Of a stretch of 30,444 nt of DNA, positions 15,138-23,027 are shown piece by piece. Source of the DNA: an uncultured Mycoplasmatota bacterium (GTDB lineage: Bacteria > Bacillota_I > Bacilli_A > RF39 > UBA660); assembly GCA_900554615.1 (NCBI GenBank), contig USIB01000011.1:1-30444 (forward strand), written 5' to 3'. Position 1 is the first letter of the stretch. Each line of letters opens with the position of its first letter. A model generated the notes under the pieces. That model was not told where the DNA came from and searched no databases. It saw nothing but the letters and a program-made list of their open reading frames with translations. The position numbers were made by a program, and so were the translations under genes.

Positions 15138-15618
15138 GATTGGTAAGATTGTTAATACTCATGGTATTAAAGGGGAACTTAGATTATTATCTAAGTTTCC
15201 TTATAAGGATAAAGTATTTATTAATAATATGAAGATATATATTAATAAGAGAAATGAAGAGGTTATTAATACCTACAGGAGACATAAGAACTTTGATATG
15301 ATTACTTTAAAAGGATATAATAATATTAATGAAGTGTTAAAATATAAGGGTAAATATGTTTATGTTAATGATAGTGATATTAAATTAGATAACAATAATT
15401 ATTTAGATGAAGATTTAATTGGATTAAATGTTATATATGAAAATAATAATAAGGGTGTTATTATTGATATAGAGAGATATGATAAGATAGTATTATTTAA
15501 TATTAAAGGTAATGATAAGAATTATTTAGTACCTTATAATGATAATTTAATCGATAAAATTGATATTGATAATAAAAAGATATTTATTAAAGATATTAAA
15601 GGTTTATTTGATAATTAG
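15124..15618 (+). CDS. rimM: Ribosome maturation factor RimM
   Basis: RimM binds S19 and helps fold the 3' domain of 16S rRNA. From ATG 15124 the protein is 164 aa, close to the usual 165-175. The N-terminal barrel begins IKIGKIVNTHGIKGELRLLSKF, the diagnostic RimM start, and the C-terminal PRC-barrel part carries LDEDLIGLNVIYE and YLVPYNDNLIDKIDIDNKKI, which fits the family. The open frame continues upstream to 15076 but that part is the methyltransferase gene in another frame. trmD, a common rimM partner, is not here. Confidence 0.92.
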   Translation: MTLIKIGKIVNTHGIKGELRLLSKFPYKDKVFINNMKIYINKRNEEVINTYRRHKNFDMITLKGYNNINEVLKYKGKYVYVNDSDIKLDNNNYLDEDLIGLNVIYENNNKGVIIDIERYDKIVLFNIKGNDKNYLVPYNDNLIDKIDIDNKKIFIKDIKGLFDN

Positions 15619-15631
15619 GTGGTGAATTGTT

Positions 15632-16351
15632 ATGAAGAGTTTACCATATCCAGTTTGGAAGGATAATAATTTAAATTATTATTATGATACTTATGATGTA
15701 AATAGTGATGTTATTGAAGTAGTAGGTCCTAGTTTAGTTGATAGTTTTTCTGATATAATTGGAACTGATCTTTATTATCCTTTTAGTCATAAGTATAATA
15801 ATAAAATAGTTAATGATCATGCTCATTCTTTTGAAGAGGTTGTTAGTGTTCTTTATATACATCCTGTATCTTTTTTCTTAAAGAAAGAAGATACAGAGTT
15901 TTATAATGAGGGAGAGTTAGCATACTTAAAGTATCTTCAAAAATATTTATTATTTATAGGTAGAGAAGATACTGATAAAATAACAAAGAATTTATGTAAT
16001 AACTCTTTAGCAGATAAATTATCTAAGTGTTCTGGTTATTATAATTGTAGTAATGAAATATGTGAATTAATATTACAAAATGAATTAAGGAAATCTTTTT
16101 ATGTATCTTATTTTAATTTAGATAATAGTATTGTGAAGAAAATACTTAGGAATACTGATGGTGATATACTTGGAATAATTAAATTAACTATAGTTAAATA
16201 TAAGAAATTAGATGAGTTAGATGATAATGATTTAGATTATAAGTTACTTGGATATAATGATTTAGATTCTTTTAAAGATTATATTAGTAATAATTATGAT
16301 GATGATATAAAGATATGTATAGAAAATATTGAAGTAATAGAAAGATTTTAA
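15632..16351 (+). CDS. Hypothetical protein (239 aa)
   Basis: Soluble, acidic, aromatic-rich protein; I recognise no domain. It starts MKSLPYPVW, has HAHSFEEVVSVLYIHPVSFFLKKED near residue 70, and a charged C-terminus (LDELDDNDLDYKLLG). AGGTGG precedes the ATG, 13 bp after rimM, so it is in the same operon. Its 3' 300 bp are duplicated in broken form at 18154-18438, beyond the AbiE module. Confidence 0.7.
   Translation: MKSLPYPVWKDNNLNYYYDTYDVNSDVIEVVGPSLVDSFSDIIGTDLYYPFSHKYNNKIVNDHAHSFEEVVSVLYIHPVSFFLKKEDTEFYNEGELAYLKYLQKYLLFIGREDTDKITKNLCNNSLADKLSKCSGYYNCSNEICELILQNELRKSFYVSYFNLDNSIVKKILRNTDGDILGIIKLTIVKYKKLDELDDNDLDYKLLGYNDLDSFKDYISNNYDDDIKICIENIEVIERF
16052..16351 (+). repeat. Direct repeat, copy A (3' end of the 239-aa gene)
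   Basis: Matches 18154-18438 with about ten substitutions and a 15-bp in-frame deletion in the second copy. The copies flank the AbiE module. Confidence 0.85.
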
Positions 16352-16394
16352 TAGTGTAATATATAATAAATTATTCTAGAAAAAAATATTTTAT

Positions 16395-16421
16395 AGTAGA
16401 GACTCTTAATGGGTCTCTACT
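16395..16421 (+). terminator. Terminator of the methyltransferase-rimM operon
   Basis: 9-bp perfect stem AGTAGAGAC / GTCTCTACT with a 9-nt loop; the tail is short (TTTGC). Confidence 0.65.
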
Positions 16422-16448
16422 TTGCTATATGAATTGTTGTTTTTATTA

Positions 16449-16477
16449 TTGACTTTTATAATCTAAGATAATATAAT
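16449..16477 (+). promoter_or_regulatory. Strong promoter without an obvious gene
   Basis: TTGACT (16449-16454), 17-bp spacer, TATAAT (16472-16477). No ORF follows before the AbiE promoter. Confidence 0.65.
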
Positions 16478-16650
16478 GTATATATATTAAGGCTCTAACC
16501 TCATTTTGAGGATATTTTAGGATGATTTTAATGATGTAGTAATTGAGCAAAATAATAGAAAAGGAGAAGACTTTATGTAAATAAAGTAAGGTAGAGTAAC
16601 AACACATAACGCTCTATTAATTATAAGTATTTATTAAAAATATTTTTTTA
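16478..16650 (+). other. Gene-free stretch with orphan SD and start-stop pair
   Basis: Downstream of a good promoter. It contains a small hairpin (CCTCA / TGAGG, near 16498-16510) and a textbook SD, AAAGGAGAAGACTTT, leading to ATG immediately followed by TAA (16576-16581). This may be a small RNA, a minimal start-stop element, or the scar of a deleted gene. Nothing else recognisable is seen. Confidence 0.35.
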
Positions 16651-16683
16651 TTTATTCACAAATTGTTGACTTGTGTGAATAAA
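16651..16683. promoter_or_regulatory. Inverted repeat over the AbiE -35 box (probable AbiEi operator)
   Basis: TTTATTCACA (16651-16660) and TGTGAATAAA (16674-16683) form a perfect 10-bp inverted repeat that brackets the -35 element. AbiEi antitoxins are known to repress their own operon by binding inverted repeats in the promoter. Confidence 0.65.
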
Positions 16684-16694
16684 TAGTTTAAAAT
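16666..16694 (+). promoter_or_regulatory. Promoter of the AbiE operon
   Basis: TTGACT (16666-16671), 17-bp spacer, TAAAAT (16689-16694), lying within and beside the inverted repeat. Confidence 0.75.
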
Positions 16695-16711
16695 AATTAT
16701 TGGTGATTTAT

Positions 16712-17257
16712 ATGTGTTTATATTTTTATAACGAATTAGAAAAGAAATTAAAATCAAATTATCAAATTAAGAAAGCAATAAATGAAGAAAAATATTTTAA
16801 GATTGATACTAATTTATATTCAGATAAAAAATATGTTAATTCTTTAGAAATAATTAATAAAAAATATCCAGAGGGAATAATTACTATGGATAGTGCTTTT
16901 TATTATTATAATTTAACTGATGTAGTACCAGATTATTATTATCTTGCTACAAAGAGAAATAATACTAGAATTAAAGATAATAATATTAAACAAGTTTTTA
17001 TTCAAAATGATTTATTTGATTTTGGTAAAACCGAGATTATAATAGAAAATGTTAAAATAAATATTTATGATAAGGAAAGAATGCTTATTGAATTAGTAAG
17101 GAAGAGGAATAGTGTAGCCTTTGATTATTATAAAGAGATAATTAATAATTATAGGCATATTACTGGTGAATTAGATATGTATAAACTACAAGAGTATCTT
17201 TCCTATTATAAAAATGGGCATTCTTTGTATGATATTTTAATGAAAGAGGTGTTTTAG
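16712..17257 (+). CDS. AbiEi-family antitoxin
   Basis: AbiEi is the antitoxin and autorepressor of the type IV toxin-antitoxin system AbiE, an abortive-infection phage defence. The 181-aa protein has an N-terminal winged-helix-like segment (about 1-60) and the family body PEGIITMDSAFYYYNLTDVVPDYYYLAT and INIYDKERMLIELVRKR. ATG 16712 with GGTGAT upstream is chosen; the open frame extends to a TTG at 16700 that would lie at the transcription start. It shares one base with the toxin gene (TAGTG), so the two are coupled. Confidence 0.85.
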   Translation: MCLYFYNELEKKLKSNYQIKKAINEEKYFKIDTNLYSDKKYVNSLEIINKKYPEGIITMDSAFYYYNLTDVVPDYYYLATKRNNTRIKDNNIKQVFIQNDLFDFGKTEIIIENVKINIYDKERMLIELVRKRNSVAFDYYKEIINNYRHITGELDMYKLQEYLSYYKNGHSLYDILMKEVF

Positions 17258-18078
17258 TGCATTTAGAAATGCTAAGAGAAAAATATATAAAGAATGGATA
17301 TAGTCCTACTACTGCTTCTGCCAAAATATGTCAAGATATAATATTATATAAGATTGCTAAAAGCACATTAAATAGAAATGTGACTATTAAGGGTGGAGTT
17401 ATTATGTATAATTTATCAAATGATAAAAGAAGAGCGACAAAAGATTTAGATTTGGATTTTATCAGGTATTCTTTAGATGATGAATCTATAAAGGGATTTA
17501 TTAATAAGTTGAATGATATGGATGATAATATTACTATTTATATTAATGATTCAATAAAGAAACTTCATCACCAAGATTATGATGGTAAAAGAGTAGAAGT
17601 TTCGTTAGTAGATGAGTTTGGTTACGAGATAACATCAAAATTAGATATTGGAATTCATAAAAATTTTGATATAATGCAGGATGAATATTGTTTTAATTTA
17701 GATACAATCTCTGAAAGTGTTACTCTTATAATCAACTCTAAGGAACAAATGATATGTGAAAAATTAAAGTCATTATTAAAGTTAGGGATTAGGTCTACTA
17801 GATATAAGGATATTTTCGATATATATTATTTAATAAATTATACTTTGATTGATAAAAAGAAATTATTAGATGTTATTAATGTTTTAATATTAAATGATAT
17901 AAATATGAGACAAATAGAAGTTATGGATATAGTTAATGATTTAAAAATAATTTTAACTGATGAAAACTACATAAAAAAATTATCTATTTCAAAAAATAAT
18001 TGGCTTGCTATGCCAATTAAAGAGGTAATTTTAAATATATTAGATTACTTTGAATCATTACTTTTGATTTGTGTATAA
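17257..18078 (+). CDS. AbiEii-family nucleotidyltransferase toxin
   Basis: AbiEii is a nucleotidyltransferase-fold toxin that stops growth when the antitoxin fails. The active-site signature is visible: GlyGly at residues 46-47 (KGGVIMYNLS) followed by RRATKDLDLDF with Asp63, Asp65 and Asp67. Lys166-region CEKLKSLLKLG and RYKDIFDIYYL complete the family pattern. At 273 aa the length is normal. GTG at 17257 overlaps the antitoxin stop and has AAAGAGG upstream; ATG at 17269 is an alternative. With the antitoxin it forms a complete, apparently intact module. Confidence 0.88.
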   Translation: MHLEMLREKYIKNGYSPTTASAKICQDIILYKIAKSTLNRNVTIKGGVIMYNLSNDKRRATKDLDLDFIRYSLDDESIKGFINKLNDMDDNITIYINDSIKKLHHQDYDGKRVEVSLVDEFGYEITSKLDIGIHKNFDIMQDEYCFNLDTISESVTLIINSKEQMICEKLKSLLKLGIRSTRYKDIFDIYYLINYTLIDKKKLLDVINVLILNDINMRQIEVMDIVNDLKIILTDENYIKKLSISKNNWLAMPIKEVILNILDYFESLLLICV

Positions 18079-18132
18079 AGAATAGTATTAATAAAAATAA
18101 TTCATAATAAAGACTCTTTAAGGGGAACTGTT

Positions 18133-18438
18133 ATGTCATGTAATCATTCACAAAATGAAATATGTGAATTAATATTACAAAATGAATTAAAGAAATCTTT
18201 TTATGTATCTTATTTTAGTTTAGATAATAGTAATGTGAAGAAAATACTTAGAAATACTGATGGTGATATACTTTGAATAATTAAATTAACTATAGTTAAA
18301 TATAAGAAATTAGATGATTTAGATGATAAGTTGCTTGGATATAATGATTTAGATTCTTTTAAAGATTATATTAGTAATAATTATGATGATGATATAAAGA
18401 TATGTATAGAAGATATTGAAGTAATGGAAAGATTTTAA
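18133..18438 (+). pseudogene. Broken copy of the 239-aa gene's 3' half
   Basis: A new ATG with AAGGGG upstream opens seven novel residues and then joins the sequence of residues 141 onward of the upstream gene. GGA has become TGA at 18274-18276, so the frame ends after 47 residues. The homologous DNA continues to the original stop at 18438 with a 15-bp in-frame deletion. A 47-aa peptide could still be made, but the gene is not intact. Confidence 0.85.
18154..18438 (+). repeat. Direct repeat, copy B (duplicated gene tail)
   Basis: Partner of 16052-16351. Scattered substitutions show it is older than the fic-tail duplication. Confidence 0.85.
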
Positions 18439-18503
18439 TGTATCTATAACCAGCAAATACCATAGAATTTATGGGAAAAGAATAAAAAAATAATAAAAAA
18501 TAG

Positions 18504-18533
18504 TTGTATAAACTATATAAAATATGATATAAT
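18504..18533 (+). promoter_or_regulatory. Promoter of rpmG-efp
   Basis: TTGTAT (18504-18509), 18-bp spacer, TATAAT (18528-18533), 31 bp before rpmG. Confidence 0.65.
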
Positions 18534-18564
18534 TAAGTAGATGTCTTTGGGAGGAGGAGTAAAC

Positions 18565-18735
18565 ATGGCAAAGAAGAATGAAAATAGAGTATTAGTTTCT
18601 CTAATGTGTGAAGAATGTAAAAACATTAATTATACAGAGGAAAAGAATAAAAAGAATACTCCAGAAAAATTAGAATTAAATAAGTATTGTAAACATTGTC
18701 GTAAGACTACTAAACACAAAGAAACAAAGAAATAG
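18565..18735 (+). CDS. rpmG: 50S ribosomal protein L33 (zinc-binding form)
   Basis: A 56-aa basic protein of the large subunit. Two zinc-binding pairs are present, Cys15-x-x-Cys18 and Cys42-x-x-Cys45, which marks the zinc-containing paralogue. The family start AKKNENRVLVSLMCEEC is clear. ATG 18565 is chosen because GGGAGGAGG precedes it; the earlier in-frame ATG at 18541 lies before the SD. efp follows after 10 bp and is probably co-transcribed. Confidence 0.93.
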   Translation: MAKKNENRVLVSLMCEECKNINYTEEKNKKNTPEKLELNKYCKHCRKTTKHKETKK

Positions 18736-18745
18736 GAGGTAACTA

Positions 18746-19303
18746 ATGATAAATGTAAATGATTTTAAAACAGGTCAAACTATTAATTATGATGGTAATT
18801 TATACCAAATATTAGAGTTTAATCATGTAAAGCCAGGAAAAGGAGCCGCTATCGTAAAAGCAAAATTAAAAAACCTAAGAACTGGTTCAATAGCAGAATA
18901 TACATTTAATGCAGGTATCAAAGTTCCTACTGCTCATGTAGAAAAGCAAAAAATGCAATTTCTTTATGCAGATGGTGATAATTACAGTTTTATGAATATG
19001 GAAACTTACGAACAAGTAGATTTAAATAAAAAACAAATTGAAAACGAAGTAAAATATTTAAAAGAAGGATTAGAAGTAATCATAATATTCTTTGAAGGAG
19101 AAATGTTAGGAATAGAACTTCCAGAAAAAATATCTTTTGTAATTACTAAAACAGAGCCAGGTATTAAAGGTAATACTGCTACTAACGCAACAAAGGATGC
19201 TATTATAGAAACAGGTATGTTAGTAAAAGTACCATTATTCATTGAACAAGATGAAGAGATAATAGTATCTACTAAAGATGGAAAGTATGTATCTAGAAAA
19301 TAG
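18746..19303 (+). CDS. efp: Translation elongation factor P
   Basis: EF-P enters the ribosomal E site and relieves stalling at proline runs. The 185-aa protein has the usual three beta-barrels. The tip loop is KPGKGAA with Lys32, the residue modified in many bacteria; the Firmicutes-type surroundings (HVKPGKGAAIVKAKLKN) are present. The C-terminal barrel carries GNTATNATKDAIIETGMLVKVPLFI. TAGGAGG precedes the ATG. Confidence 0.96.
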   Translation: MINVNDFKTGQTINYDGNLYQILEFNHVKPGKGAAIVKAKLKNLRTGSIAEYTFNAGIKVPTAHVEKQKMQFLYADGDNYSFMNMETYEQVDLNKKQIENEVKYLKEGLEVIIIFFEGEMLGIELPEKISFVITKTEPGIKGNTATNATKDAIIETGMLVKVPLFIEQDEEIIVSTKDGKYVSRK

Positions 19304-19317
19304 ATACATATTTTTTT
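19286..19317 (+). terminator. Terminator at the efp stop codon
   Basis: 10-bp stem TATGTATCTA / TAGATACATA with a GAAAA loop and seven Ts. The TAG stop starts the right arm. Confidence 0.85.
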
Positions 19318-19338
19318 GTAAACTAATGGTTTATTTGC

Positions 19339-19367
19339 TTTACTTATTAAAATATATGTTTTATAAT
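19339..19367 (+). promoter_or_regulatory. Promoter of the xer-tdk-vanY operon
   Basis: TTTACT (19339-19344), 17-bp spacer, TATAAT (19362-19367), just after the efp terminator. Confidence 0.65.
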
Positions 19368-19382
19368 TAATATGTGGTAAAT

Positions 19383-20267
19383 ATGAAGTATATAGATAAA
19401 TATTTGGAGTACTTAGAAGTAGTAAGAAAATATAGTGATAAGACAATAAAATCATACTCAGATGACTTAATAGAATATAATGAGTTTTTAGGAAATAACT
19501 TTAAAAATATTTTAGATATAAATATAGATATAACTAAAGAATATCTAAAATATCTATATGATAGAGGTATAAATAAAAATTCAATATCTAGAAAATTAAG
19601 TAGTATAAGAGGTTTTTATAATTATCTAGTAAAAGAGGAAATAATTAGTACTAATTACTTTAATAATATACCAAGTCCTAAGAAAGATTTATATCTACCA
19701 AAGTTTTTAAATAGCGAAGAATTAGATAAAATATTTAGTGTATGTAGTGAGAATACACCTAGTGATGAGAGAGATACATTAATAATAGAATTATTATATG
19801 CTACTGGACTTAGAGTAAGTGAACTAGTAAATATTAAAGTAAAAGATATAGATAGAGGAAATAAAAGTATTAAGGTATTAGGTAAGGGAGATAAAGAAAG
19901 AATAGTCTTATATAATAATCATACTAGTAAAGCCTTAGATATATATCTTAATGATGCATATCATATTTTTAATAAAAAGAATAGTGAATATTTAATATTA
20001 AATCATAATGGTGGTAAGTTATCAGATAGATATGTTAGAATGATTATTGATAAACTTGTAAGAAAGGCTAATCTAGATATTAGGATAAGTCCTCATACTA
20101 TTAGACATACCTTTGCAACAGATATGCTAGAAGAAGGAGCAGATTTAATGACTGTAAAAGAATTACTCGGACATGAGTCATTAAATACAACAAGTATATA
20201 TACACATATTACAAATGAACAGATAAAAAAGACATATAATATGGCTCATCCAAGAGCCAAGAAATAG
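19383..20267 (+). CDS. xerC: XerC/XerD-type tyrosine recombinase
   Basis: Xer recombinases resolve chromosome dimers at dif. The N-terminal SAM-like core-binding domain (1-85) is followed by the catalytic domain with Arg144 (TGLRVSEL), Lys168 (GKGDKER), His238 and Arg241 (SPHTIRHTFA), His264 (LLGHES) and the nucleophile Tyr273 (IYTHI). The ending MAHPRAKK is typical of cellular Xer rather than phage integrase. ATG 19383 (five bases after GTGG) is preferred over an upstream GTG at 19374. C versus D cannot be assigned by eye. No dif or attachment site was recognised nearby. Confidence 0.88.
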   Translation: MKYIDKYLEYLEVVRKYSDKTIKSYSDDLIEYNEFLGNNFKNILDINIDITKEYLKYLYDRGINKNSISRKLSSIRGFYNYLVKEEIISTNYFNNIPSPKKDLYLPKFLNSEELDKIFSVCSENTPSDERDTLIIELLYATGLRVSELVNIKVKDIDRGNKSIKVLGKGDKERIVLYNNHTSKALDIYLNDAYHIFNKKNSEYLILNHNGGKLSDRYVRMIIDKLVRKANLDIRISPHTIRHTFATDMLEEGADLMTVKELLGHESLNTTSIYTHITNEQIKKTYNMAHPRAKK

Positions 20268-20281
20268 AGGAGAAATAGATT

Positions 20282-20890
20282 ATGGCAAAATTATATTTTA
20301 AATATGGACCAATGAAATGTGGTAAAACAACAGATATTATAAAAACATATTATAACTATAAAGAGAAAGGTTTAAATGTTTTGATAATGAAACCAGGAGA
20401 TGATAAAAAGGCTGGTGCAATGATACAAAATAGGGCAGGAGCAGAATTAAATACTGATTATGTAATACCTGCTGACGCGAATATCTATAGTTTAATAACA
20501 TATCATTTAATGGAAAATAATACAGATTGTATAATCGTAGATGAAGCTCAATTTTTAACACCAAAGCAAGTAGATGAGTTAGCAGAAGTAGTAGATATGT
20601 ATGGTATTCCAGTACTCTGCTACGGCCTAAGAGCAGATGCTTTTAGTCATGTATTTCCAGGTAGTCAAAGACTATTTGAGATAGCGGACAAATTAGAAGA
20701 ATTAAAGGCTATCTGTAAATGTGGTAAAAAAGCAACTTTCAATTTAAGATATAATAAAATAAATGGAGAGAATATCCCTGTATTTGAAGGAGAACAAATA
20801 TCCATCGATGGAATAGATGCAGACTACGATTCTGTATGTAGACCATGTTATAAAAAATTAAGGAGAGAGTATGAGAAGAAAAAGGAATAA
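20282..20890 (+). CDS. tdk: Thymidine kinase (type II)
   Basis: Tdk phosphorylates thymidine for salvage. The P-loop is GPMKCGKTT at residues 9-17 (Cys in place of the common Ser), the Mg/catalytic segment is DEAQFL, the lasso loop has LCYGLRADAF, and the structural zinc ligands are in CKCG and CRPC. The 202-aa length is normal. GAGGAGAAATAGATT precedes the ATG. It follows xer by 14 bp and overlaps the carboxypeptidase gene by 20 bp. Confidence 0.94.
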   Translation: MAKLYFKYGPMKCGKTTDIIKTYYNYKEKGLNVLIMKPGDDKKAGAMIQNRAGAELNTDYVIPADANIYSLITYHLMENNTDCIIVDEAQFLTPKQVDELAEVVDMYGIPVLCYGLRADAFSHVFPGSQRLFEIADKLEELKAICKCGKKATFNLRYNKINGENIPVFEGEQISIDGIDADYDSVCRPCYKKLRREYEKKKE

Positions 20891-22025
20891 AAGTAAAAAG
20901 AAGATATTAATAATAGTACTAATAATAATATTTATTCTCTTTTCACTAGGAGCATATTTAATATATACTAAAACAAATATATTTACTTATAAAAGTAAAA
21001 TAACAATAGAAGTAGGAGAAAAAGTACCCTCTATTAAAGATTATCTATATAAAGATAGTGATAAAGTAAAAGAAATAGTATGGAATGATATAGAAGAAGT
21101 TGATAATAAAATCTATAAACCAGGTACATATACAGGAGTATTCAAATATAAAGAAGAAGATAAAGAAGTAACACTAATAGTAAAAGATACAACACCTCCT
21201 AGTATAGAAGGAGTAAAAGATATTGAAGTACTTGCTTTTTCTGATAAACCAAATCTACTAGATGGTGTTGTAGTAGAAGATAATAGTAAAGAAGAAATAA
21301 CTGCTACTATAAAAGGGGAATATAATATTGAAGAAGAGGGAGAATATTTTCTTAGTTATTCTGCTAAAGATTCTTCAGGAAATGAAACTGAAAAAGAGTT
21401 CAAGATAACAGTAAAGAATAATCCTAATGTAAAAATAAGTAAGAGTACAAAAGGATATACAATAAAAAACTACTATGGAGTAACATATGTAGATGGAGTA
21501 GTAATAGCAAATAAAACATATTCACTACCAAGCAATTTTGCTCCTAATAACTTAGTAACAATAAATGGATATATAAAAGTAGTAGATTATGTTAAAGATG
21601 CTTTTCTATCATTAAGTAGTGATGCTAAAGCCATAGGTTTAAATATATATGCATCATCAGGTTATCGTTCATATAGTAATCAAAAATATATATATGAAAA
21701 CTATGTATCAATGGATGGAAAAGAAAATGCAGATAGATATTCTGCTAGAGCAGGTTATTCTGAACATCAAACAGGTCTAGCTATAGATGTAAATACGATA
21801 GATATGACCTTTGATAATACAAGTGAAAGTGTATGGTTAAGAGAGAATGCTTATAAATATGGCTTCATAATAAGATATCCTAAAGGAAAAGAAGATATAA
21901 CAGGTTATATGTATGAGCCATGGCATATAAGATATGTTGGAAAAGAACTATCAAATAAATTATATAAAGATGGAAGTTATATAACACTAGAAGAGTACTA
22001 TGGAATAAATAGTAAATATGAGTAG
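20871..22025 (+). CDS. VanY-type D-alanyl-D-alanine carboxypeptidase, membrane-anchored
   Basis: VanY-like zinc peptidases trim the terminal D-Ala of peptidoglycan stems. After a basic start, residues 11-33 form a membrane anchor. Two immunoglobulin-like/bacterial-surface repeats follow (about 40-190; DTTPPSIEGVKDIEV, then SYSAKDSSGNETEKEF), then the catalytic domain. Its motifs are SGYRS, SEHQTGLAID with His299 and Asp306, and EPWHIRYVG with His352, giving the zinc ligands His-Asp-His. The protein acts outside the membrane. GGAGAG precedes the ATG inside tdk. Confidence 0.9.
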   Translation: MRRKRNKSKKKILIIVLIIIFILFSLGAYLIYTKTNIFTYKSKITIEVGEKVPSIKDYLYKDSDKVKEIVWNDIEEVDNKIYKPGTYTGVFKYKEEDKEVTLIVKDTTPPSIEGVKDIEVLAFSDKPNLLDGVVVEDNSKEEITATIKGEYNIEEEGEYFLSYSAKDSSGNETEKEFKITVKNNPNVKISKSTKGYTIKNYYGVTYVDGVVIANKTYSLPSNFAPNNLVTINGYIKVVDYVKDAFLSLSSDAKAIGLNIYASSGYRSYSNQKYIYENYVSMDGKENADRYSARAGYSEHQTGLAIDVNTIDMTFDNTSESVWLRENAYKYGFIIRYPKGKEDITGYMYEPWHIRYVGKELSNKLYKDGSYITLEEYYGINSKYE

Positions 22026-22037
22026 AAGTACTTTAAG

Positions 22038-22065
22038 AAAGACTATTAATAAGTAGTCTTTTTTC
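22038..22065 (+). terminator. Terminator of the xer-tdk-vanY operon
   Basis: 8-bp stem AAAGACTA / TAGTCTTT with an 8-nt loop and T tract. Confidence 0.8.
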
Positions 22066-22086
22066 TAATTTATCCATAAAATACTT

Positions 22087-22120
22087 TATTATAAAGACTA
22101 CTAGAGTAGGCTTTATAATA
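22087..22120 (+). other. Long hairpin in the leader of the collagen-like gene
   Basis: TATTATAAAG / CTTTATAATA (10 bp) encloses, past one mismatch, CTAC / GTAG with a TAGA loop. It is followed at once by CCACGG, which may pair with GTGG near 22143. No T tract follows. A structured leader of about 120 nt is possible; no known riboswitch is recognised. Confidence 0.5.
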
Positions 22121-22241
22121 CCACGGAAGACTATAGGCTGAAGTGGCAAAATAATAAAATTCTTCTATTTTTCTCTTAATATAAACATAAGCCATAATTA
22201 AAAATAAAGTACTAACATAAATTATTATAAGGAGGGATAGT

Positions 22242-23027
22242 ATGATAAATCCTTATAATAAAATAGGTAGAGATAATAATTGTCTAAATAAATGTAATTG
22301 TATCCCTGTAAATATAGGAAAAGTAGGCCCAACTGGACCAAGAGGTGAGAGAGGAGATAGAGGCCCTGCTGGTCAAGATGGAATTGCAGATACTATCACA
22401 GTAGGAGTAACTACAACAGGAGAAGCAGGAACAGAGGCTATTGTTACTGATACCAAACTAGGAAATAACCACATACTAGATTTCGTAATACCAAAAGGAC
22501 CACCAGGACCAGAAGGAACTCTAGTAAATAGAAGTGCCTATCTAGTAACATTCAATGCAAGTACTACTCCAGGGGGCATACCAGTATTATCAAATCAAAA
22601 TATTCCCATAGATAGAGAAGAACTAGATATCAGTAAAATAATAGAATTAGATACCAATTTATACCTAATAAATTTCAATGTAGAAGGCTACTATAAGATA
22701 AGTTTTACCATAAATGCCTATCCAGAAGTGCATGGTCAAGACTTTGACCCTACTAAAGATATTGTATCAGTAGGTTTTCGAGAAACTAATACGGATAATG
22801 TATATGTTGGAGTAGGAGAGTTTGTTTATAATGGAGAGAGTGTTGAACTGTCCGCTAGCGGAATAATTTCTGTTGTCGATACGGCTGTAACCTATGAACT
22901 TGCTAATCTTAGCAAATATACTATTTATCTAGAAACGCCAGACTTAAATAATATCTTATCAAACTCATACTTTGCTAATCCATTAGTAACAATAGTAATA
23001 GAATTTCTAGGAAGACCAGGAGTATAA
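22242..23027 (+). CDS. Collagen-like surface protein with BclA-like C-terminal domain
   Basis: The N-terminus has three cysteines (CLNKCNC), then a collagen-like Gly-x-y run (VGPTGPRGERGDRGPAGQDG, residues 28-47) and a second short run (PKGPPGPEG). The C-terminal 150 residues form a beta-rich trimerisation domain of the TNF/BclA type (YYKISFTINAYPEV, YTIYLETPDL, VTIVIEFLG). No signal peptide is evident, as in exosporium BclA-type proteins, but no sporulation gene is in view, so a spore location is not supported. The glycosyltransferase starts at the next base, which suggests that it decorates this protein. GGAGGG precedes the ATG. Confidence 0.8.
   Translation: MINPYNKIGRDNNCLNKCNCIPVNIGKVGPTGPRGERGDRGPAGQDGIADTITVGVTTTGEAGTEAIVTDTKLGNNHILDFVIPKGPPGPEGTLVNRSAYLVTFNASTTPGGIPVLSNQNIPIDREELDISKIIELDTNLYLINFNVEGYYKISFTINAYPEVHGQDFDPTKDIVSVGFRETNTDNVYVGVGEFVYNGESVELSASGIISVVDTAVTYELANLSKYTIYLETPDLNNILSNSYFANPLVTIVIEFLGRPGV

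Noticed and set aside
19006..19455. 149-codon minus-strand ORF across efp and the xer start
   Set aside because: No SD, low-complexity translation, and it is antisense to a conserved gene, its terminator and a promoter.
22242..23027. Evidence for sporulation from the BclA-like protein
   Set aside because: Collagen-like trimeric proteins also occur in non-spore-formers and no sporulation gene is in the window.
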